DNA from: Candidatus Hydrogenedentota bacterium
GTDB taxonomy: Bacteria; Hydrogenedentota; Hydrogenedentia; Hydrogenedentales; CAITNO01
Length of the DNA: 8,567 nucleotides
Direction: 5' to 3'
Assembly (NCBI GenBank): GCA_007118765.1
Contig: SKQZ01000280.1
Span: forward strand, 1 to 8,567
A model generated the notes under the pieces. The model saw only the letters and a program-made list of their open reading frames with translations. It had not been told where the DNA came from and made no database searches. The stretch's first letter is position 1; each line of letters starts with the position of its first letter. Below are positions 1 through 4,568 of the stretch, piece by piece. A program made the translations under genes and the position numbers.

Positions 1-66
1 AAAATACCTTGTGCAGCGTCTGGGTTCTTGCCATAGGGCCGCACACATTCAACGTGAAACCGGCAA
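1..66. other. Left-edge segment, no gene called
   Basis: These bases lie downstream of the stop codon of the minus-strand oxidoreductase. Two minus-strand frames stay open to the window edge, but neither has a start codon with a ribosome binding site. I also see no hairpin with a T-run. A further minus-strand gene may begin here and run off the window, but this cannot be supported. Confidence 0.4.
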
Positions 67-1077
67 TCAGTACCGTACTTTTACGATGGCGTTGGTCTTC
101 CATGACGCGATGCATGCCTCAATAATCTTTTGGGCACGCAATGCGTCTTCGCCGCTGCCGTCAATTTTGGTGGACACCACCTTCTTCTTATTTTGTTCAA
201 GCCATGTGTTAATGCGCGACGGAAACGTTTCGGAGAAATTGGTCATGCCGCCCAAGTGATGGTAATGCTCGGTCTCACTGTTGGCGCGGCTGAAAAACAT
301 CAATTCCTCACAGGCCTCCTCAATAACAATACGTCCTTTGCTACCGGTAATCTCGCACCGTTCCAGTCCGAACGCGCCGCCCGCATCATAACTGCCGGTG
401 AGATGTCCCACCACGCCGTTCTTGAACAACATGTTGGCTTGTAAATTGGACCAGCACTTGCGTTTTTTGCCGTCCATGGTTTCCCCACGCAAAAAGAACG
501 CCTGCACTTTGTCCACATCGCCACAGAAGTAACGCATCACATCAATGGAATGCGGATGGAGTGCGCGGATATGAAAATGGGGAGACGTTTCATTGGGGTT
601 GTTAATCCACATGGTCATGTTGATAATGTGCGGTCTGCCCAAACGCCCCGCCTCCATCCATTCCTTGGCGCGCCGTGCCGCAGGCGTAAACCGGTGGTTG
701 AGGTTAATGCCGTACCGCAATTTTTTCGCACGGGCCAGCGCCACCATTTTCTTCGCTTTGTCTATCTCATTTGAGATGGGTTTTTCGCCCAGCACGGGAA
801 TGCCCGCCTTCAGCAGTTCCATGGTCGGCGTGTAATGGTCGCCGCCATTTTCCTTGCCGGCCGTACACATACTGGCGCAGTCAATCTTGATATCGGAAGC
901 CAGCAGTTCCTTCACACTGTAAAAGGCGGGACACTGATACGCCGCTGCCGCAGCGTCGGCTCTTTCTTTGATAATGTCACACACAGCCACCACATTGGAC
1001 AGCGGATTATCCTGATAACAGCGGGCGTGCACATTGCCAATGCCACCCATACCTACAACGGCTACATTCAATGCCAT
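67..1077 (-). CDS. Gfo/Idh/MocA family NAD(P)-dependent oxidoreductase
   Basis: A 336-residue cytoplasmic protein of the glucose-fructose oxidoreductase / inositol dehydrogenase / MocA family, whose members oxidise or reduce sugars and cyclitols with NAD(P). The N-terminal Rossmann fold shows GMGGIG at residues 9-14. The family EKP motif is at 98-100, with the usual catalytic lysine K99. The C-terminal sheet domain contains HPHSIDVMRY (174-183), the ITGSKGRIVIEE segment (243-254) and an EDALRAQKIIEA helix (310-321). Length is normal for the family. I chose the ATG at 1077 because an AGAGGA site lies about nine bases upstream; a TTG six bases earlier would sit too close to it. In the common D-x-x-x-H active-site pattern, His is H176 but the Asp position is Ala172. 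There is no signal peptide. It diverges from the DUF1080 gene. Family assignment is firm; the substrate is unknown. Confidence 0.93.
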   Translation of the reverse strand: MALNVAVVGMGGIGNVHARCYQDNPLSNVVAVCDIIKERADAAAAAYQCPAFYSVKELLASDIKIDCASMCTAGKENGGDHYTPTMELLKAGIPVLGEKPISNEIDKAKKMVALARAKKLRYGINLNHRFTPAARRAKEWMEAGRLGRPHIINMTMWINNPNETSPHFHIRALHPHSIDVMRYFCGDVDKVQAFFLRGETMDGKKRKCWSNLQANMLFKNGVVGHLTGSYDAGGAFGLERCEITGSKGRIVIEEACEELMFFSRANSETEHYHHLGGMTNFSETFPSRINTWLEQNKKKVVSTKIDGSGEDALRAQKIIEACIASWKTNAIVKVRY

Positions 1078-1146
1078 AAACAATTTTCCTCTGTTAAAGT
1101 TTTTTTTTGAGGTCGGCGCAGATCACCGGTTCACGGAACATTCAGG

Positions 1147-1175
1147 TTGATTTTCGTTGGTAGTTTACCTATTCT
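1147..1175 (+). promoter_or_regulatory. Possible sigma70-type promoter for the DUF1080 gene
   Basis: TTGATT at 1147-1152 and TATTCT at 1170-1175 are separated by 17 bases. Each hexamer matches four of six consensus positions. The predicted transcript would start near 1182, about 47 bases before the DUF1080 start codon. A short palindrome, GTTC-ACG-GAAC (1129-1139), lies just upstream of the -35. This is a pattern match only, and the consensus may differ in this organism. Confidence 0.35.
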
Positions 1176-1228
1176 TTACGGGAGAATCCAAATCAAACGT
1201 GAATCCACACAGAAGGAGACCACCACGC

Positions 1229-1996
1229 ATGAAGAAAGCAATTGCCTTGTCCGTACTGCTTACACTGGTCGTTGTGCTTGCCGCTGTTGCGGCCGTCCAC
1301 TATGTATTGCACGCACCGTGGAAACCCCGCCCCGAGGGCATGCCCACGCCCGCGCCCACAGACGACGGCTGGATAGACCTGCTCAGCGAAGAACACCGTC
1401 CCCACTGGCGCAACATTACCGATGACCGGGACATCTTCGAGTTCCAGGACGACATGCTGCATATTTTCGGCCACTCAATCACCCCACTGCGCTATGTGGG
1501 CTATGCAGGCCGCACCTTCTCTGATTTTGAATTGCACTTGGAATTCAAACTCGCGCGCCGTACGAATAGCGGCGTGTTCCTGCGCGTACAAGAAGACGAT
1601 CCCGTCCAACGCGGGTTTGAGGTGCAGGTGCTGGAAGACCACGGCCGCCCCCCGAGCTACACCAGCAGCGGCTCCATCTATGACGTGGTATCCCCCATGT
1701 TCAATATGTCGCGCCCGGCGGGTGAATGGAACTCCTTTGATATTTCACTGCGGGGACATCATATCGTGGTGTACAAAAACGGTTGGAAGATCATTGATAC
1801 GGACATGTCGAAGATGACCATGCCCATCGGCAAGTTTCCCACGCCCTTTGCCGAATTGCCGATGGAAGGCATTATCACACTGCAAGACCACGGCGGCGCT
1901 GCATGGTTCCGCAACATTTATGTGCGCCCTCTGGATGAGCCCGAAGAAGCGCCGGAAGATACGGCGGAAGATACGGCGCCTCCCGCCGAACAATAA
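1229..1996 (+). CDS. Membrane-anchored DUF1080 (3-keto-disaccharide hydrolase-type) protein
   Basis: A 255-residue protein with an N-terminal membrane segment (about residues 4-27, after MKK) and one concanavalin-like DUF1080 domain (about 47-235). Family landmarks are GWIDLL (48-53), an FSDFELHLEFKL strand (97-108), NSGVFLRVQ (113-121), GFEVQVLEDHG (129-139), SGSIYDV (147-153), EWNSFDISLRG (166-176), YKNGWKI (182-188), and LQDHGGAAWFRNIYVRPL (218-235). Some DUF1080 proteins hydrolyse 3-keto-glycosides; others have no assigned activity. There is no lipobox cysteine, so I infer a signal anchor with the domain outside the cytoplasm. The tail is acidic and contains the repeat EDTAEDTA (243-250). 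ATG 1229 is chosen because AAGGAG (1213-1218) lies 10 bases upstream; the longer in-frame start at 1157 would put a charged stretch before the membrane segment. It is convergent with rpsI. Confidence 0.9.
   Translation: MKKAIALSVLLTLVVVLAAVAAVHYVLHAPWKPRPEGMPTPAPTDDGWIDLLSEEHRPHWRNITDDRDIFEFQDDMLHIFGHSITPLRYVGYAGRTFSDFELHLEFKLARRTNSGVFLRVQEDDPVQRGFEVQVLEDHGRPPSYTSSGSIYDVVSPMFNMSRPAGEWNSFDISLRGHHIVVYKNGWKIIDTDMSKMTMPIGKFPTPFAELPMEGIITLQDHGGAAWFRNIYVRPLDEPEEAPEDTAEDTAPPAEQ
1954..1977 (+). repeat. Two tandem copies of a 12-bp unit inside the DUF1080 gene
   Basis: GGAAGATACGGC occurs twice without interruption (1954-1965 and 1966-1977). It encodes the duplicated EDTA residues in the acidic C-terminal tail. 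It looks like a small in-frame duplication lying outside the folded domain. Confidence 0.8.
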
Positions 1997-2008
1997 GCAC
2001 CCGCGCAT

Positions 2009-2042
2009 AAAAAACGCCCCGCCAAAGACATGCTGGCGGGGC
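2009..2042 (-). terminator. Rho-independent terminator of the rplM-rpsI operon
   Basis: GCCCCGCC (2016-2023) and GGCGGGGC (2035-2042) form a perfect 8-bp GC-rich stem with an 11-base loop. Read on the minus strand, the stem is followed by one G and then six T (plus-strand A6 at 2009-2014), the classical intrinsic terminator layout. It starts 42 bases past the rpsI stop. On the plus strand the stem is followed by ATTCCAATAA rather than a T-run, so termination of the DUF1080 transcript here would be weaker. Confidence 0.88.
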
Positions 2043-2084
2043 ATTCCAATAATATGCTTGGAAACGGCTTTGTGGATGCCGATC

Positions 2085-2486
2085 TTAGCGCTTGGAGAAC
2101 TGGAACCGTTTGCGGGCGCCGGGGCGACCGTACTTTTTGCGTTCCACTTCGCGGGCATCCCGGGTCAACAACCCGGCGGCACGCATGGGTGCGCGCATGT
2201 TCTCATCGTTTTCAACCAACGCACGCGCAACACCAAGCCGTATGGCGCCGGCCTGACCAGACAACCCGCCGCCATCACAGATAACGCGAATATCGAAACT
2301 GTTGCGCAAGCCGGCAACATCGAGAGGTTGCGCGGCCACCTGCACCAACGTTTCACGCGCCAAATACTCGTCCACAGGACGACCATTCACCACAAACTTG
2401 CCATCACCCGGGCGTATGCGCACGCGGGCCGTTGCACGTTTGCGTCTGCCTAACGCCACAATCTCGTTTGTCTTGGGGTCTATCAC
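2085..2486 (-). CDS. rpsI: 30S ribosomal protein S9
   Basis: A 133-residue protein, close to the usual bacterial length of about 130. Near the N-terminus it has GRRKRATARVRI, followed by FVVNGRPVDEYL. The central GGGLSGQAGAIRLGVARAL segment is diagnostic. The C-terminal LLTRDAREVERKKYGRPGAR region ends in the conserved SKR, the tail that reaches the P-site tRNA in known ribosomes. The start is a GTG at 2484-2486, with GGGAG (plus-strand 2496-2500) nine bases upstream; no ATG competes. It follows rplM by 33 bases in the conserved rplM-rpsI operon order and is followed by a strong intrinsic terminator. Function is assembly of the small-subunit head and shaping of the P site. Confidence 0.98.
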   Translation of the reverse strand: MIDPKTNEIVALGRRKRATARVRIRPGDGKFVVNGRPVDEYLARETLVQVAAQPLDVAGLRNSFDIRVICDGGGLSGQAGAIRLGVARALVENDENMRAPMRAAGLLTRDAREVERKKYGRPGARKRFQFSKR

Positions 2487-2519
2487 AGTTATTTTCTCCC
2501 TTACAAGGCTTGTTCGTTC

Positions 2520-2954
2520 TTATTGTTTGATGTCATAAGGCGCCGGTTGCTGGGCTTTGTGAGGATGCTCGGCATCGGCATAAACACGAAATTGCGTTGC
2601 AAGTTTGCGCCCAAGCCTGTTGCCTGGCAACATGCCCTTAATCGCAAGTTCAAGCGCGCGGGTAGGATGCTTTTTCATCATCGTGTCAAGGCGCGTCTCT
2701 TTAATGCCGCCGGGATACCCAGAATGGCGATAATACATTTTTTGTTGCATCTTCGCACCGGTTATCCGAATTTTCGCCGCATTGATGATGACAACAGCAT
2801 CACCACAGTCTAAAAACGGCGTGTATTCGGGCTTGTGCTTACCGCGCAATAGTTTGGCGGCCTCAGCGGCAACGCGGCCGAGCGACTTGCCCTCTGCATC
2901 AATCAGATGCCATTGCTTCGTTATTTCCCCTTTTCGAGGGACATAGGTTTTCAC
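2520..2954 (-). CDS. rplM: 50S ribosomal protein L13
   Basis: A 144-residue protein of standard L13 length, an early-assembling large-subunit protein. Recognisable segments are KQWHLIDAEGKSLGRVA (14-30), LLRGKHKPEYTPFLDCGD (35-52), VVIINAAKIRITGAK (54-68), YYRHSGYPGGIKE (74-86), and AIKGMLPGNRLGRK (104-117), the last being the family signature. The start is a GTG at 2952-2954, chosen because GGAGGA (plus-strand 2962-2967) lies seven bases upstream and because the translation begins with the expected MKTYVP. It is the first gene of a two-gene operon with rpsI. A promoter matching the sigma70 consensus lies about 80 bases upstream, leaving an approximately 70-base leader that could host autoregulation, although no specific leader structure is recognisable. 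Confidence 0.98.
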   Translation of the reverse strand: MKTYVPRKGEITKQWHLIDAEGKSLGRVAAEAAKLLRGKHKPEYTPFLDCGDAVVIINAAKIRITGAKMQQKMYYRHSGYPGGIKETRLDTMMKKHPTRALELAIKGMLPGNRLGRKLATQFRVYADAEHPHKAQQPAPYDIKQ

Positions 2955-2961
2955 AAATCAT

Positions 2962-2967
2962 TCCTCC
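2962..2967 (-). promoter_or_regulatory. rplM ribosome binding site (decides the GTG start)
   Basis: GGAGGA on the minus strand, seven bases before the GTG at 2954. It supports GTG as the true rplM start. An ATG a few bases into the gene is out of frame. Confidence 0.85.
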
Positions 2968-3031
2968 AATGGGAGTATTGACGTACTACAATTAGAATTG
3001 AATCAACCAGGGTTTTGTAACGGGGAGCCGT

Positions 3032-3061
3032 ATCATAGCAAAAAAAACGGAACTATTGCAA
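3032..3061 (-). promoter_or_regulatory. Likely promoter of rplM-rpsI
   Basis: On the minus strand TTGCAA (3061-3056) and TATGAT (3037-3032) are separated by 18 bases, including a run of eight T. The -10 matches five of six consensus positions and the -35 four of six. Transcription would start near 3025, giving a leader of about 70 bases before the rplM GTG. A 4-bp hairpin (ACGG/CCGT, 3020-3031) overlaps the expected start point. Confidence 0.5.
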
Positions 3062-3153
3062 ATACATATTCCATTGAGAATCAGGAGCGGCTTCGGCGGT
3101 AGATAATCCGGCGGTCACTGACAATACGATGCCCGCTGCCTGTGTACGCCCTT

Positions 3154-3183
3154 TTGTCTTTATTTATAGCAAAGCGGTATAAT
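3154..3183 (+). promoter_or_regulatory. Promoter candidate upstream of the small ORF
   Basis: TTGTCT (3154-3159) and a perfect TATAAT (3178-3183) are separated by 18 bases. Transcription would begin near 3190, about 54 bases before the small ORF and 240 before serC. It points away from the rplM promoter, so the two form a divergent pair. It could serve the small ORF, serC, or both. Confidence 0.5.
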
Positions 3184-3243
3184 GTCGCCGCAGCAAAGAC
3201 GACGGGATGCCATCGCCCGGTTCCTTTTGTCAGGAGGCCGCAC

Positions 3244-3333
3244 ATGGCAAACAGCATCTTATTTCTCACGCTGCCGCCAGTGAAATACACCGTCAGACAA
3301 TGTCAATACCCTAAACGGCATATTACGCTGTAA
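3244..3333 (+). CDS. Possible 29-residue small protein upstream of serC
   Basis: A short ORF beginning MANSILFLTLPPVKYTV and ending in HITL with a TAA stop. I do not recognise it. It is reported because AGGAGG (3232-3237) sits exactly six bases before the ATG, one of the strongest ribosome binding sites in the window, and because a TATAAT promoter candidate lies 60 bases upstream. The peptide has a short hydrophobic start and a basic C-terminal half. It contains only one serine, so it does not look like a serine-sensing attenuation leader. Its stop codon lies inside the loop of the inverted repeat at 3301-3348, so ribosomes finishing it would cover the left arm. It could be a real small protein, a leader peptide for serC, or a chance ORF. 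Confidence 0.4.
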   Translation: MANSILFLTLPPVKYTVRQCQYPKRHITL

Positions 3334-3348
3334 GCGGGAATATTGACA
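3301..3348 (+). repeat. Inverted repeat overlapping the likely serC -35 box
   Basis: TGTCAATA (3301-3308) is the exact reverse complement of TATTGACA (3341-3348). Three further G-C pairs form inside (CCC 3309-3311 with GGG 3336-3338) if two A residues bulge. The right arm contains the TTGACA of the serC promoter candidate, and the loop holds the stop codon of the small ORF. No T-run follows, so it is not a standard terminator. It could be an operator or an RNA hairpin. Confidence 0.55.
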
Positions 3349-3372
3349 GCAGCCGTTCGGTATAGTTGTACT
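3343..3372 (+). promoter_or_regulatory. Possible serC promoter
   Basis: A perfect TTGACA (3343-3348) is followed after 18 bases by TGTACT (3367-3372), a weak -10 matching four of six positions. Transcription would start near 3379, about 50 bases before the serC ATG. TATAGT at 3361 looks better, but its spacing of 12 bases is too short. The -35 lies within an inverted-repeat arm, which suggests possible repressor control. Confidence 0.35.
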
Positions 3373-3429
3373 ATGTTGATTGTGGGCAATGGCCCTTTCC
3401 ATTAAAACCGTAACAACCGGAGAACCATC

Positions 3430-4518
3430 ATGTCACCTCGTTCCTATAATTTTTCCGCAGGACCGGCAACCCTTCCTTTGCCCGTTTTGGAGCAAGCGCA
3501 ACAAGAGTTATTGGAGTATCCGGGCGCGGGCGCGTCCATTATGGAAATCAGCCACCGTTCCAAGATATTCTCCGCCGTTTTGGAGGAAGCCAAATCCAAC
3601 ATCAAAGCACTGCTCGGCGTGTCCGATGATTTTGAGGTGCTGTTTACGCCGGGTGGCGCGACCATGCAGTTTACCATGCTGGCCATGAACTTTTTGAACG
3701 GCGGCGCCGCCGATTATTTGCATGTCGGTTCATGGGCGGCCAAGGCCATCAAAGACGCCAAACGGTTTGGGACGGTAAACATCGCATGGGACGGCAAAGG
3801 AGACAATTTTACCCGTATGCCGGGCGACAGTGAACTGGACTTGGACAGTAATGCCGCCTATGTGCACATCACCTCCAACGAGACCATTCAAGGGATTCAG
3901 TTCGCCAAAGAGCCTGATGTTTCCAATATCCCCATCATCTGCGACGCCTCGTCCGATTTTCTCTGTCGCCCCATTGCTATCGAAAAGTACGGGCTTTTGT
4001 ACGCGGGCGCACAGAAGAATGTGGGCCCGTCGGGAACCGCCGTGGTGGTATTGCGTCGCGATATGCTTGAGCGCGTCCCGGAGGACTTGCCGCCTCTGCT
4101 CAGTTACAAGGTCATGGCGGACAACAATTCACTTTACAATACCCCGGCATCGTTCACCATATACATTATTGCGCTGGTCACGCGTTGGCTGCGCAATGAC
4201 ATTGGCGGCCTGGAGGCGATGGAGCGCATCAACCGTAGCAAGGCACAGTTGTTGTATGATGTGATTGACAACAGCGATGGCTTCTACAGGGGCCATGCCC
4301 GTCCTGAGAGCCGCTCCATCATGAATGTAACGTTTCGCGTGGGCAACGAGGAACAAGAACAGGCATTTCTTAAAGAAGCAACCGCCGCCGGTCTGGACGG
4401 GCTCAAGGGTCACCGCTCCGTTGGCGGCTGCCGTGCCTCCATTTACAACGCCATGCCGACGGCAGGTGTTGAGGCGTTGCGCGACTTTATGCTTGCATTC
4501 CAACAGAAGAACGGATAA
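3430..4518 (+). CDS. serC: Phosphoserine aminotransferase
   Basis: A 362-residue class V, PLP-dependent aminotransferase of standard SerC length. It converts 3-phosphohydroxypyruvate and glutamate to O-phosphoserine and 2-oxoglutarate in serine synthesis, and in some bacteria also acts in pyridoxal phosphate synthesis. Visible motifs are NFSAGPATLP (7-16), MEISHRSK (38-45, with the substrate-binding H42 and R43), GGATMQF (75-81, PLP phosphate), HITSNETIQG (146-155), CDASSDF (171-177, with D172 facing the PLP ring), AGAQKNVGPSG (192-202, with Schiff-base K196), NTPASF (237-242), and KGHRSVGGCRASIYNAMP (326-343). The ATG at 3430 has GGAG seven bases upstream and matches the usual N-terminus. 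It is probably co-transcribed with the metallohydrolase 50 bases downstream. No serA or serB is in the window. Confidence 0.97.
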   Translation: MSPRSYNFSAGPATLPLPVLEQAQQELLEYPGAGASIMEISHRSKIFSAVLEEAKSNIKALLGVSDDFEVLFTPGGATMQFTMLAMNFLNGGAADYLHVGSWAAKAIKDAKRFGTVNIAWDGKGDNFTRMPGDSELDLDSNAAYVHITSNETIQGIQFAKEPDVSNIPIICDASSDFLCRPIAIEKYGLLYAGAQKNVGPSGTAVVVLRRDMLERVPEDLPPLLSYKVMADNNSLYNTPASFTIYIIALVTRWLRNDIGGLEAMERINRSKAQLLYDVIDNSDGFYRGHARPESRSIMNVTFRVGNEEQEQAFLKEATAAGLDGLKGHRSVGGCRASIYNAMPTAGVEALRDFMLAFQQKNG

Positions 4519-4524
4519 CTGCCG

Positions 4525-4550
4525 CGCAGGGGTGCGTTTCCAAACCTGCG
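4525..4550 (+). other. Small hairpin between serC and the M20 gene
   Basis: CGCAGG (4525-4530) pairs with CCTGCG (4545-4550) around a 14-base loop. No T-run follows, so I read it as an intercistronic hairpin rather than a terminator. The next gene's AGGAG (4556-4560) starts six bases later. It might set relative expression or RNA stability of the two genes. Confidence 0.35.
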
Positions 4551-4568
4551 TAAACAGGAGACATCAAG

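Larger units (their letters stand above)
3062..3429. other. Intergenic region between rplM and serC
   Basis: This gap holds a divergent plus-strand promoter candidate, a possible 29-residue small ORF and an inverted repeat ahead of serC, each listed separately. It also contains CGGCGGT twice in direct orientation (3094-3100 and 3109-3115), 15 bases apart, between the two divergent promoters. Two short, mutually exclusive hairpins follow near 3384-3403 (GGGC/GCCC versus AATGG/CCATT). No tRNA-like fold or T-loop sequence was seen. Confidence 0.5.

Noticed and set aside
1100..1108. Run of nine T between the divergent genes, considered as a terminator
   Set aside because: No stable hairpin precedes the run on the plus strand; on the minus strand it is only an A-rich leader ahead of the ribosome binding site.
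3081..3290. Minus-strand 69-residue open frame upstream of rplM
   Set aside because: It starts at a GTG with no ribosome binding site, overlaps the opposing promoter candidate and small ORF, and has no recognisable sequence.
3384..3403. Two competing mini-hairpins before serC (GGGC/GCCC and AATGG/CCATT), considered as a riboswitch or attenuator
   Set aside because: Stems of four to five base pairs are too short, and no known riboswitch core is visible.
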